The notes beneath the pieces are model-generated. The model saw only the letters and a list, made by a program, of their open reading frames with translations. It was not told where the DNA came from and did not search any database. Below, one piece after another: positions 11,005 through 22,363 of a DNA stretch of 64,000 nucleotides (its first letter is position 1; each line of letters begins with the position of its first letter). Position numbers and translations under genes: made by a program. The stretch comes from Entoloma clypeatum (taxonomy: Eukaryota; Basidiomycota; Agaricomycetes; Agaricales; Entolomataceae). The stretch spans positions 2,294,001 to 2,358,000 of the forward strand of contig OY751490.1 in NCBI GenBank assembly GCA_963565915.1, written 5' to 3'.

Positions 11005-14000
11005 ATGGGCCCCGCGATGGCGAATGAAGAAAGCTCCACATCCACCATTAAGGTCGTTAATCTCCCAAAGCTCGCGGAGGATGGCTCAAATTGGGTCATG
11101 TACCAAGAGCGTGTTGAGAATGCTATAATAGCAACGAAAGGACTACGGAGACACCTTCGCGGAACCGCGCGCAAACCGGATACCATTACGGAGCAGAATG
11201 GCAAGTGGTTCAAACCGAAATCAACCACCGCAATGACAGATGACGAACTTGACAAGCACGAGGAAGCTGTCGACCTCTACGAACAACGAGAGGCCCAAGT
11301 CCGCGAATTTATTTATGGCACGGTCGACGCGTCCACGTTCATCCAAATCAAAGGCAGCAGTGCCGCCGAAGTTTGGAAGAAGCTGGTTGCGATCCATGCC
11401 ACAAAAGGGGACATGTTTCAGACAGACCTCCTCAACAAGCTCCAGACAATCCATTATACCGAGGGTGAAGACATGCGAACCCATCTTGGCACTATGAAGG
11501 CCATTCGTGAACACCTCGCCGAAACTGGTTCCCAGATCACTGATGACAGCTTTAACACCCACATCCGCACCTCTCTCTCCCTTACCACCCGTTTTCGACC
11601 CCTTTTTACAACCCTCGATACCACCGCTCGTCAAACGAAGACAAAGATCTCAAGTTCTGATCTCATCTGGCACATCACCGAAGAGGCCAACAATGCGACG
11701 ATGGAAGACAGCATTAACCAATCAAATGCTGCCATGGCTGCCGCACATGCCAAATTTGCCGGTAGTTCTCGTGGCCAAAAATCGAGGGGAAAAGGAAGAG
11801 GCGATAACGGTGGGGAAAGTTCAAAGAAATGTACGAATTGTGGAAAGGATGGTCATTTAAAGGAAGGATGCTTCGAGAAAGGGGGAGGCAGAGCTGATAA
11901 CCCACCAGAATGGTGGAAGAAAAAGCTGGCGAAGGCCAAGGAGAAGGCCAACAAGTCTGCGAACGCTGCCGACAACGACTCGGACAATGACGACAATTAT
12001 GCCATCATAGCCATTGCCACTGAAGAGGAGACTGACGACGACACCCCTAATGTCGTGCTCGTCGTTACATCTGGGCACGATCACGCTGCCCATGCCGCAG
12101 CTCCATCTGCTGGCGTCATCATCGACTGTGGCGCGAGTAGCCATTTCTCCCCCGACAAGGACAAATTCCTAAATTATCGAGAAATCACTCCCGAACCCAT
12201 CAAAGCTGCTGATGGTCGCACTTTTAGTGCCATCGGTAGAGGGAATCTCAAGGTGAAACTACCTGCCTGTACTGGGCACAAAGCCATGACCGTTACGCTC
12301 CAAAGCGTCTACTACGCACCTAGCATGGCATTCACACTCATTTCCGTATCCTGTATCGATCGCGCTGGATGCTCCGTTTTAATTGAAGACGGTGCATGCG
12401 TCATTCGTGGCGCACGTCCTGAGCGAAAAATCCTCGGCTCAGTCCCTCATATCCGTGGTCTATACCGTATTGATCCCTTGGCCCTTGTAAATCCCACCCC
12501 CGGTCTCCATGCAAATGTCGCAGCCGCCCCTATGGACATCAACGAACTCCATTGTAAACTCGGACACCTCAACTTCCGAACCCTTCACGAGATGGTGTCG
12601 AAAGGTGCCGTTTCCGGTATCATTATTGATCCAAAAACGAAACCTGAGTTCTGTAGCTCTTGCGTCCAAGGAAAGGCCCACCAGCAAGCTTTTCCAAAGG
12701 AGAGTACAACGAAGTACATGAAGTACGGGGAAAAGATCGTCACTGATCTATGGGGTCCAGCCCAGGTCACATCCCTCGGCGGACACAACTACTGCCAGTT
12801 TTATCACGACATGGCGATGGGCGAAGATCGAGCGGATTTCCTAAAGACGAAAGGAGAAGCCATGGAGAAGTACCAGCAGTATGAGAAATGGGCGAAGATG
12901 CAGTGAAACGCTGATATCAAGTGTCTCGGTAGCGATCGCGGGGGCGAATATCTCAGCACTGAATTCACGAAACTCCTCAAAAACGCCGGGACAGTTTGAC
13001 ATCTGACTGTCCATGACTCTCCTCAGTCGAACGGAGCCGCCGAACGCAGCCACTGAACGCACATCGAGCGAGCACGCTCTATGATAATCGGCGCAGGTCT
13101 AACTCGAAACCTATGGGGTGAAGCCGTCCACCACAGCGTTTGGATCGGTGCCAGGGTCCCCTCCCGTGCAACGCCTGAACTCATCGCGCCTATCGAAAAA
13201 GCGACAGGGCGCAAACCCGACCTCAGGGGATTGCTGGAGTGGGGAGTACCTGTATGGGTCAAGGACCTGCATGCTGGTAAGCTGGATCCACGAGCGAAAG
13301 AGGGCCGTTTTGTTGGATACGATGACGAATCCAAGGGATATCATGTCTACTGGCCAGGGAAGAACAAGGTCTCAGTCGAACGCAACGTTTATGTCGACCG
13401 AACGGCAATGCTTGAGCCTGGGGACGTCAAATTCGAGGGGGAGTGGGAATCGGTCGAAAAACCGATTATTCCGAATCCTGTCGCCCCCAGCAAGGCTTCA
13501 GAACAACCCACAATGCCAGAAACACCGAACGCACCTGATACCAGCACTGCAACTCTGCCAAACGACTCCTCAAAGTCCTCAGCAGCAGATCCCAATCATG
13601 CAACAAAAACGCGCCGCAATTCGCTAGCTGGTCTTCCCCAGTACGACGAAGAAAGATACGGCCGCGGAAAACGTCGAACCGCTGCTGGAGATGCCCATAT
13701 CGTTGAGGACGAAGGTCTTGAACCAGGGGGAGTCGACTGGGAGCCGAACGAGTCCGGAATGAACTGGTTCCGCGAGGCTGTGCACACAGCCATGGCAGCT
13801 GTGTCGGATGATCAACCACGTGTCGATGACGTAATCAATGGAACGGAATCCGAACAATGGAAGGCCGGGATGGAGGAAGAACTCGCCACCTGGGACGTTG
13901 TTGAAGCACCTTCGGACGCCAACATTGTCCCTTCCCGCTGGGTTCTCCGCCGCAAACGCAACGCCCAAGGCAATATTGTCCGTTATCGCGCATGCGTCGT

Positions 14001-15408
14001 CGCAAAAGGATTCGTGCAAATTTTCGGCAAAGACTTCACCGAAACATTCGCGCCCACCGTTTGCCCAGCTACCCTCCGCATCTTACTCGCGTTAGCTGCT
14101 TCTAAAGGCCGCGACGTCGTCATTGAGCAAGCCGATGTCAAAAACGCATACCTCAACTCTCTGCTCAAAGAAAACGAAGTCATTTATCTGGCTTTACCAC
14201 CTTACTACGAACTTTTTCGTACCATTCCCGATGATCTCGCCAAATCTGGCAAACACATTGTTCTCCGCCTACGCCGACCACTCTATGGAACAAAACAAGG
14301 TGCTCACCACTGGTACCAAGAGCTCAAACGAATCCTCACGAGCCTCGGGTTCCACATCTCTCAGGCCGATGAGGCCACCTTCTACCGCGTTGAGGGCGAC
14401 AATTTTGTCATTATGGCTGCTGCTACTGACGATTTCACCATCATCGCCAACTCTTCTGAGTCTTCCGCACATATCAAGAGGGAAATGAGCGACTTTTTCG
14501 AACTTGTCGATTTAGGCTCCATCAGCTGGCTCCTTGGTGTTAACGTCACCCGTGACCTTGAGAACCATACCATAGCTCTCGGCCAAGAAACCTATGTCGA
14601 TCAAATCCTCACCCGTTTCAGTCTCGACAAGGCAAAACCGATGTCTACCCCTATGGAACATGGAGCCGACTTCACGCCAGACTCCCCAGCTGTCTCACCG
14701 ACACTTCTCACGCTGTCTGAAAAGACTATCTGTCGGGAGATGATTGGGTCTCTTATGTACCTCTCGACGATGACACGCCCAGACATCACGTATGCTGTCT
14801 CAACATTGTCTCAGCACCTTGACTCACCCCATACCACTCACCTCGAGGCCGTCAAGTGTGTCTTTCGCTACCTCATTGGTACAAAACATCTCCGCCTCAT
14901 CCTTGGCAGTCACTGCCTTGCTTCTGGAAGCAATACCTCTGGTGTTTTAGGGTTTTCGGATGCTGATTGGGCGTCTCATCTCCATCGCCACTCTATCTCG
15001 GGCTTTGCATTCTTTGTTGGGATTGGCGTCGTTTCCTGGAGTGCCAAGAAGCAGCCCACCACCACTCTGTCCAGCACCGAGTCAGAGTATGTGGCCCTCA
15101 CACATGCGACCAAGGACATCATCTGGATCCACAAGCTTCTCACCAAACTTTCCTTCTTTTATAATCATTGCCTTCCTACCACTCTTCATTGTGACAACCA
15201 AGGCGCTATTGAACTTTCCAAGAACTCCCGTTTCCATGCCAGGACAAAGCATATTGACGTTCATTTCCACTTTGTTCGCCAGGCTGTCGACCAAGATTAC
15301 ATTCATGTCAAATATGTTCCCACCGACGAAATGGTTGCCGACATTCTCACCAAGTCGCTCGCACGTGTTAAGTTCACATTGTTCCATGAACTCCTCAATG
15401 TCGTTTGA
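11005..15408 (+). pseudogene. Copia gag-pol polyprotein with three TGA stops
   Basis: A single frame of 1467 codons. Gag of the UBN2/copia type is at about residues 10-270, a CCHC knuckle (CTNCGKDGHLKEGC) near 280, and a protease active site (IIDCGASSHF) near 375. The GAG-pre-integrase zinc region (LHCKLGHLN...CSSC) is near 515-555, followed by the integrase core (VTDLWGP, SDRGGEY, QSNGAAERSH). RT (FAPTV, ATDD near 14425) and RNase H (DADWAS, STESEYVALTHA, HIDVHFHFVR) follow. The only breaks are TGA at 12904, 12997 and 13054, all within the integrase. Otherwise it is open end to end, so this is a recent insertion with a handful of point mutations. Confidence 0.93.
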
Positions 15409-15430
15409 CCATGTTCAGATCGAGGGGGAG

Positions 15431-15740
15431 TGTTAAGACTTTCGATACTCACAGGTCTACCGACATTCACTTATTTGTGGCGCATCACTCACATTACCTA
15501 ATCTTTCATAGTCTACAATCCTTTTTTTTTCGTAGCCAACACCTCAGTCCGTGTTCACCACGTCCTGAGGTGTAAGTCTGATATATTATCCCACTGTCAT
15601 TCCTTTACTTATGTACCTTAGTCTCTCGTTTATCCTATAGGTACATTCAATATACTTAGTCCGTGTTCACCACGTCCTGAGGTTCTCTCATTTATCCTAT
15701 AGACCCCCGTCCTCCCTATTTCCAGTCCACTGCCTTCAAA
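15431..15740 (+). repeat. 3' LTR of the copia element
   Basis: 310 bp, co-linear with the 5' LTR without indels and followed by the second TCCAT target copy. Gag sequence of element A resumes directly after it. Confidence 0.93.
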
Positions 15741-16503
15741 TCCATTGTTTGTACAGCCGGGGCTTCTGCCATGTCTAGAGTCTGCGGAGGAGAAGAGGGG
15801 TCGGGTTGTTGGGATGAAGATGGGGTTCGGGATACAGGTAAGGATTGAAAATGAGTCCCTGTTCTAGGCATCTGTTCAATATCTGACTGCGCGGAGTCAA
15901 AAGTAAATTCGTCAGGGGACTCGTTGGCGGAATTGGTGGCAAAACGTTCAGAGTATTTCCTCTGTAAATCTCTAAGGAATCTCTGTTCCTGCGCATCTGT
16001 TGGTCTCGAGAAGGGGTCAAGTCTCTCGTTTCGTGCCCAGCGGTTGTACTCGGTCTGTTGTTCTTTGGTGGTGAAGTGGGCATAGATCTGCTGCTTTGAG
16101 TAAGACGTGATGATGTGGCTCTGGGACGTCTCAATGTGAGCGTCCTAATCAATCTTCTGATAACGGTTGTCTGGACACCGATAAACTCTCTGATCTCTGT
16201 GATCCGACCTGTCTGAGGTCCTTCTTGAACGCGAAAACTTTCGAGTTCGTTCTGTCGGGCATTGTAACACGCGATCTGGTGTTGCCGAGCAAGATGGATG
16301 CTCTCTGCTATCTCGCCATGGGGGCGATGCTCGTCGTTGTCTAGTTCTTCGTCAAGCACCTGCTGTAGGATGCAACGGATCTCCGATTCGATGTACTGCT
16401 GGATGAGTGTAAAATCGATACTGTCTCGAGGACTTAGCTCCTCCTGTCAGGCTTCTGGCATGCTGAATGGGTTACTGGTGAAGTCTTCAAAGAAGCGCGA
16501 CGT
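15741..16503 (-). pseudogene. N-terminal gag region of chromovirus A, in two frames
   Basis: The upstream part of gag of element A. One frame (16503 to about 16150) carries the segment SRFFEDFTSNPFSMPEA and a charged helical region. Its initiator is ACG here but ATG in B (21908-21910). A TGA at 16447-16449 corresponds to CGA in B. A second frame (about 16150 to 15741) runs without interruption into the MDTSKII gag of 10690 once the copia element is removed. Both elements share the frame change, so it is ancestral: a real recoding or splice event, or an old lesion. Confidence 0.7.
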
Positions 16504-16563
16504 CTTGACTCGTCTGGTAGTTGCTCTCTTCGCTCTGGGCGAACCTAACGAGATTTAGCAACT

Positions 16564-16847
16564 TGTTATGCTTAACAAACCGTTCCAAGGTTCGGGCAGA
16601 GTATGCAGGAAAGTGGAAAGGCGAATAGCAAAGTGATTGCTAAATCTAAGGAATCTACTATAGTACAAGAGGTTTATATAGGTACTGACTATAGGCGGTA
16701 GCGGATGAGTCAGTACTGCGGAAGGCAGTGCGCATGAGTAAGGCGACTGCGGAAGGCTATGTACAGTGAGTAAGCTGACTGCGGAAAGCGAGTCAGCGCG
16801 GGAGCGAAGTATACTAAAGGGGATGACGAAGTAATGTAATGAGTCAG
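16564..16847 (-). repeat. 5' LTR of chromovirus A, first segment (continues at 22364-22481)
   Basis: The LTR matches 5424 onward until GTCAG at 16843-16847, where element B is inserted, and resumes after the duplicated GTCAG at 22364-22481. It contains a TATA box (16673-16680, minus sense) and the self-complementary word at 16637-16647, opposite the primer site 16551-16561. Confidence 0.92.
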
Positions 16848-17235
16848 TGTTATGCTTAACAAACCATTCCAAGGTTCGGGCAGAGTATGCAGGAAGTGGA
16901 AAGGCGAAGAGCAAAGTGATTGCTAAATCTAAGGAATGTAGCTATGGTACATGGGGTTTATATAGTACGGGCTACGAGCGGTAGCGAGTGAGTCAGTAGC
17001 TGCGGAAGGCAGTGCGGATGAGTCAGTAACTGCGGAAAGGCAGTGCGAAGTGAGTCAGACGACTGCGGACTGAGTAATCTCTACTGCGGAGTGCGAGTCA
17101 GCACGGGAGCGAAGTATACTAAAGGAGAATGGTAGAGTAAAGGTAAATGAGTAAGCGGTCCGATGAGTCAAAGAAATGATGAAGGTACAATGCAAGGGAA
17201 AAGTGCGTAACATACAAACCGGTAAGTCCATGACA
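16848..17235 (-). repeat. 3' LTR of chromovirus B
   Basis: 388 bp, from TGTTATGC to CATGACA on the plus strand; the partner ends CGTAACA. Seven positions differ from the other LTR, four of them at CpG. An adjacent purine tract on the minus strand marks the internal boundary. Confidence 0.92.
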
Positions 17236-17269
17236 TGTTCCCCTCCTCAAGCTCTGTGTCCTCACAGAG

Positions 17270-17632
17270 TCATTGTCCCCACCCTCCGGCATCGTCATTG
17301 TTTGTGCAGGCGCCATTCTCCTTGAGGCTCCAATCGTCTATGAGCTCTTCATTGATGGCGACGGCGAGCTCGAGACTCCGGACGGCTAGTCAGATGCCCC
17401 GGTTTTCAATGACCAGCGTACGGGTGTAGTTCCCGAGGATCTGTTTTTCTTCGGGGGTTGGTGTGACGGGGAGGTCGGATAAAGAATGGAGGCGGATGTG
17501 CATCTGTCGATGCAGGATGTCGGCGAGTGAGGCTTCTAGCGCGTGGATCTGGTCTCTCATAGAGAGGGCTTCACCCATGAGGGCAGTGATGGCGGGGTTG
17601 GTTTCAGTGGATGTGGTGGTGGTGGTGGACAT
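17270..17632 (-). pseudogene. Accessory ORF3 of chromovirus B, broken by TGA
   Basis: Homologue of the ORF at 5860-6231. The first 80 residues are open. A TGA at 17392-17390 replaces the CGA found in A, within the IRLA context, after which the frame continues to the same tail at 17270. Function is unknown. Confidence 0.75.
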
Positions 17633-17754
17633 GGTGCGGAGGATGTTGGAGAGATAGAGGAAGAATGGAGTAGCTATATTGAAGACAGAGCGGAGAACTC
17701 AGTGGGTTTTTGACTGATGAGGTCGATGCTGTTGCTGATTTCGATGGGTGTCTT

Positions 17755-20700
17755 TTATTGTGGACGCGACGGGTTCTGCCGATGGAAATCACAGATCAAA
17801 TCTTGAGTGTTCTGAACATTAGCTCACGGTTCCCATGTGTTCTCTTCTGGGCCATATCCTTCCCACTGGACGAGGTACTGGATCTTTCCGCGGAACTTTT
17901 GAGAATCCAGGATCGTAGACACATGGTACTCTTCTCGTCCTTCGACAATGATCGGATCAGGGGCTGGTTTCTTTTTCTGGATGGCGTACTTCGGAGTTTG
18001 ATATGGTGACAACAGGGTCTCGTTGAACACAGGGTGAATCATCTTCCAAGTCTTCGGAAGATCAAGAAGGTACGTGCTAGCTCCTTTCTTCTCTAGGACT
18101 TTGAATGGTCCATGTCGGAGTGCGTCAAGTTTCTTTGAGGGGCGATCGGTCCTGATGTTAGTCCCTTCCAGCCACACCTTGTCTCCGATACGGTAGTTCC
18201 GAGACGGACTTCTCTGTGTGTCAACTGTCTTCTTCATCTGATCCTGTGCTTGTTTCAGCACTGCATTGGCTTCTTCTCGTGCCTGTTTGAGTTTTTTCAA
18301 GAAGTTGTTGGCAGCCGGATTGGTATCTTCTAACACAAGCTCTCCCTTCCACGGATGTAAACCGTAGTTGAGGTAGAATGGGGTGTGCTTCGTCGCCTGA
18401 TGTTCTTTGTCATTGTACTGGAACTCTGCGATTGCGATCCATTCAGCCCAATCATCCTGTAGATGGTTGACGAAGTTTTGTAAGAACGCTTCCGTTTCTT
18501 GATGTGATCGCTCGGCCTGTCCATCAGTCTGTGGGTGGTATGCGGTGGACAGGTTCCTCTTGATCCCTAACATGCGGCAGAGTATCTCCATGAACTTTGC
18601 AGCGAACTGCGGTCCCCTATCGCTGATGATCTTCTTGGGGATCCCATGAAGTTTCCATATCTGATCCCGATAGATCTTGGCTAATCCTTCAGCCGATAGT
18701 TCCACAGTTGTCGGAATAAGGTGAAGCATCTTTGAATGTCTATCCATGATGACCAGAATTGCGTTTTTTCCATCAGATTCTGGTATCGGTCCCACGACGT
18801 CGATTCCTATGTCTTCCCATGGGTGACTTGGTGCTGCATGGGGATGTAGCGGAGCATGTCGCTTTTGTCGGTTAATCTTGTTGCATTGACAAGTGTCGCA
18901 ACCCTTCACGTACTTCTTCACATCATGCAGTATGATAGGCCACCAGTAGGTGCGAGTGAGGAGTTCATGTGTCCGGTACTGTCCTGGATGTCCAGCCACT
19001 GGTGCATCGTGTGACTCGAACATCAATTCTTGTCGTAATTGTGGATCTGGCGGGACATAGACTTGTTCTCCTGCATAGGTGATCCCATTCTCCTGCTGAT
19101 ACCAATGAGGATTCTTTTTTAGACCCTGGGCTACTTCTGTCTCCATGCGGTTTGAACCCTTGATGCGTGCGATCCACAGATTTTCAATAGTTGTGACGTT
19201 TCCAATTTTGATGGGATCAGATGTTTCACCCCCTTCAAAGAATTGTTCCTCCGTGAACATCTCCATTTGTATCACATCTTCTGATTCCAACCGTTTCAAG
19301 AATAGTCCCTCCTTGAGCATTTGGTCACTGTTCTGTGGTTCGAGTTCTGCTTCATACCAGGGTAAGCGTGACAGGATGTCCGCTTTTGCATTGGTCTTGC
19401 CGGGCACATGCCGTAATTCGAAGTCATAGTCTTGTAACTTCATCTTCCAGCGCCGCTGTCGTTGATTTAGGTCCTGAGGACGACGGAAATATTCCAGATT
19501 CTTGTGATCGGTCAAGATCTTGAAACATTCCCTGGCTTCAAGCAGATAGTGTCTCCAATCTTTCAATGCTTCCACGACTGCCAGGAGTTCCTTGTCATAT
19601 ATCTCGTAATTCTGTTCGGCCACGGACATGGTCTGCGACAAGAACGCAATGGGGTGCCATTTGTTGTCTTGCTTCTGAGAGAGTACTGCTCCAATTGCAT
19701 AGCCCGATGCATCGGTTTCAACCCTGAACTGTCCCTCTGGTTTCGGTAATGCCAAGACTGGTGCCGATGTAATTGCCCATATGAGACCTTCAAAAGCTTG
19801 CTGCTCTGTTGGTCCCCAAGTAAATGCCGTACCGCCTGTGAGCGCGGTGAGAGGTTTCGCAATGTTTGAGTACCCTTCAATAAATCGTCGATAGAAGTTA
19901 GCAAATCCAAGGAACTTCTGAACTTCCTTTTTTGATGTGGGTGCTCGCCAGTTTTTAATTGTATGGATCTTTCCTGTTGCTAGACATTTGTCAATGAATG
20001 CGTCCAATTCTTCTTGTTCCTTTTGTGTCATAGGATATGTATTTCCTCCTAGTTCCTTTGGTGCGTCCAGTGTAAGTTCGATACCATGGTCCCATTCCCT
20101 CTCCTTTGGGATCTTGTCAAAATTCTCTTTCTCGAAAAGATGAGCAAATCGTTCAACATATGAGGGTCGTTTGGTTGTGGGAGGTGGTGTGGGAGTGACA
20201 GCTTCCAAAATAGGGTCTCCAGGCTTCCATTTCTGATCCGACTTTTTGGGTGCATCTTTGTTGCGCACCTCAACCATGCGAACCCGGTGTTTGCGACCAT
20301 TAAGGTTAATCCTGAAATCCGAGTGTTTGGTTCAACATGTTGTTGGGCACCGGTTAAATGTTACCGCGCCAGTTGTCCAATTGATTGTGGGGTTGTGGTG
20401 TACCAACCAGTCATGTCCCAAGAGCATGTCCGTTCTCCCTATGTCCAGTACCATTGCTTCCATGGTTTCCTGATATGCTCCCAAATCCAGTTTGACTTCG
20501 GCAAGTTGGCTCACTTTCTGTTGTCGATTTGGCGATCCATCTGCATTTAGAATTGCTATGGGTGGTATTCCTCACGTGGGGAGGTTCTGTTCACATACTA
20601 TTCTGGGATGGATGCATGTGCGCTCACATCCGCTGTCAACCTCAGGTCGGATAACCTTTGGTCCTCGTCGTGTTTTGAGCTGAGCTAACAGCCTGATTTC

Positions 20701-20865
20701 TCGTCTTTTTGGTGGGTTATCTCCCTTCACAGTCTTAGTCGACGCAGCGGCTCGCTTGGCAGGGATGACATAGGTTCTATTGTCTGCAGTCATACAAGGC
20801 AAGCAAGTCCGTTTAATAGATAAGGGTTGCGACTTAGCGTCGTTTAATCGGACCCTTTGGGAAAA
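17755..20865 (-). pseudogene. Pro-pol of chromovirus B lacking the RT core
   Basis: The main open frame (20277-17824, 817 codons) joins the pre-RT linker directly to the post-RT connection (GKI then HTIKNWRAP near 19965), deleting 187 codons that include the YMDD catalytic motif, yet the frame is kept. RNase H, the full spacer, integrase (HHCC, DDE) and most of the chromodomain are intact. TGA at 17826-17824 truncates the chromodomain where A has CGA. The protease segment (20802-20332) is open and followed by the same TGA as in A. The copy cannot reverse-transcribe itself but could be mobilised by a helper. Confidence 0.9.
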
Positions 20866-21910
20866 TCCTTCTCGTCGGCTTCTAAGATTGTGGTTTCATC
20901 ATTCTCGGCATCTTCCTCAGACACCTTCCTAACCCTTCCGGAGTTCTTCTTCGGCTTGCGGCAGTTGCGCGCAATATGGCCTTCTTGGTCACAGTTGAAA
21001 CACTTGCGACCATCTTTCTTCTTTGGAGTGCTACAGTCTTTAGCCAGATGACCGAAGCGTTGACAGTTGTAGCAACGGGCTACTCCTGCTTTGTCGATCT
21101 CCATGGCCTTGCCCTGACCACCATAAGTGGTACCCGATCCGGTGCGCATGTCGCCGCCACCTCGGATGACCAGTGTGTGTCCTTCCATCTGTCGTCCCTT
21201 GTTTTGGATCTCCTTTGCGTAATCGGTGTACGTTTTGCCATTGCTAGCCACTTGTTCAGAGATTCTGCGGTTGACGTTTTTCTCTAGGATGTATTTCCCA
21301 GTTTCTTCGCCAAGGTTTGACAGTCCCAAGAGTTCTTCAAATTCATCCAAGAATTCATCAACAGTGCGTTTCTCTTGTTTCAGGACTTCGAGTCTCACTT
21401 TGGCAGCGACCGACTTGTTGGCGATGGAGAATCGTGTGGCGATATCATCGGAAAAACCTAGCCAGGTGATGTTCTCATTGTCAGCGGTAAGAGTGTCTAA
21501 CTTGTTGCTGGCCCAGTGTCTGCCGGACCCTTCCATCATGCAGGATAGTACCGCAAGAATCTTCTGATAATGGTTGTCTGGACACCGATAAACTCTCTGA
21601 TCTCTGTGATCCGACCTGTCTGAGGTCCTTCTTGAACGCGAAAGCTTTCGAGTTCGTTCTGTCGGGCATTGTAACACGCGATCTGGTGTTGCCGAGCAAG
21701 ATGGATGCTCTCTGCTATCTCGCCGTGGGGGCGATGCTCGTCGTTCTCTAGTTCTTCGTCAAGCACCTGCTGTAGGATGTGACGGATCTCCGATTCGATG
21801 TACTGCTGGATAAGCGTAAAATCGATACTGTCTCGAGGACTTAGCTCCTCCTGTCGGGCTTCTGGCATGCTGAATGGGTTACTGGTGAAGTCTTCAAAGA
21901 AGCGCGACAT
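20844..21910 (-). pseudogene. Gag of chromovirus B with internal deletion
   Basis: It starts at ATG 21910 (MSRFFEDF...). Near 21560 it passes through an 11-nt word, AATCTTCTGAT on the plus strand, straight into the gag domain segment KILAVLS. It then continues to the two CCHC knuckles and a TAA at 20844. In A the same 11-nt word occurs at both 10565-10575 and 16151-16161; the intervening gag (177 codons) is missing here. Confidence 0.85.
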
Positions 21911-21970
21911 CTTGACTCGTCTGGTAGTTGCTCTCTTCGCTCTGGGCGAACCTAACGAGATTTAGCAACT

Positions 21971-22358
21971 TGTTATGCTTAACAAACCGTTCCAAGGTTC
22001 GGGCAGAGTATGCAGGAAGTGGAAAGGCAAAGAGCAAAGTGATTGCTAAATCTAAGGAATGTAGCTATGGTACATGGGGTTTATATAGTACTGGCTACGA
22101 GCGGTAGCGAGTGAGTCAGTAGCTGCGGAAGGCAGTGCGGATGAGTCAGTAACTGCGGAAAGGCAGTGCGAAGTGAGTCAGATGACTGCGGACTGAGTAA
22201 TCTCTACTGCGGAGTGCGAGTCAGCACGGGAGCGAAGTATACTAAAGGAGAATGGTAGAGTAAAGGTAAATGAGTAAGCGGTCCGATGAGTCAAAGAAAT
22301 GATGAAGGTACAATGCAAGGGAAAAGTGCGTAACATACAAACCGGTACGTCCGTAACA
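21971..22358 (-). repeat. 5' LTR of chromovirus B with four TGAGTCA motifs
   Basis: In transcription (minus) sense, TGAGTCA-bearing sites lie at 22293-22287, 22180-22174, 22148-22142 and 22118-22112. They precede a TATATAAA box at 22087-22080. AGATTTAGCAA lies 26 nt further down at 22053-22043. A complementary word follows the LTR at 21968-21958. Confidence 0.9.
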
Positions 22359-22363
22359 GTCAG

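Larger units (their letters stand above)
10691..15740 (+). mobile_element. Ty1/copia retrotransposon inside gag of element A
   Basis: A complete LTR element with 310-bp LTRs at 10691-11000 and 15431-15740, flanked by the target duplication TCCAT (10686-10690 and 15741-15745). A purine tract AGGGGGAG precedes the 3' LTR. GGTTATGGGCCC after the 5' LTR may be the primer site. The domain order protease-integrase-RT-RNase H is that of Ty1/copia. The LTRs end CTTCAAA rather than the usual CA, but the TSD fixes the boundary. Confidence 0.95.
16848..22358 (-). mobile_element. Chromovirus B, deleted sister copy nested in the LTR of A
   Basis: An LTR element of the same family as A on the same strand, flanked by the target duplication GTCAG (16843-16847 and 22359-22363). 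It has 388-bp LTRs, gag, pro-pol and ORF3. Two internal in-frame deletions relative to A remove 531 nt of gag and 561 nt of RT. The LTR U3 part differs strongly from that of A although the coding regions are nearly identical. Confidence 0.93.
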
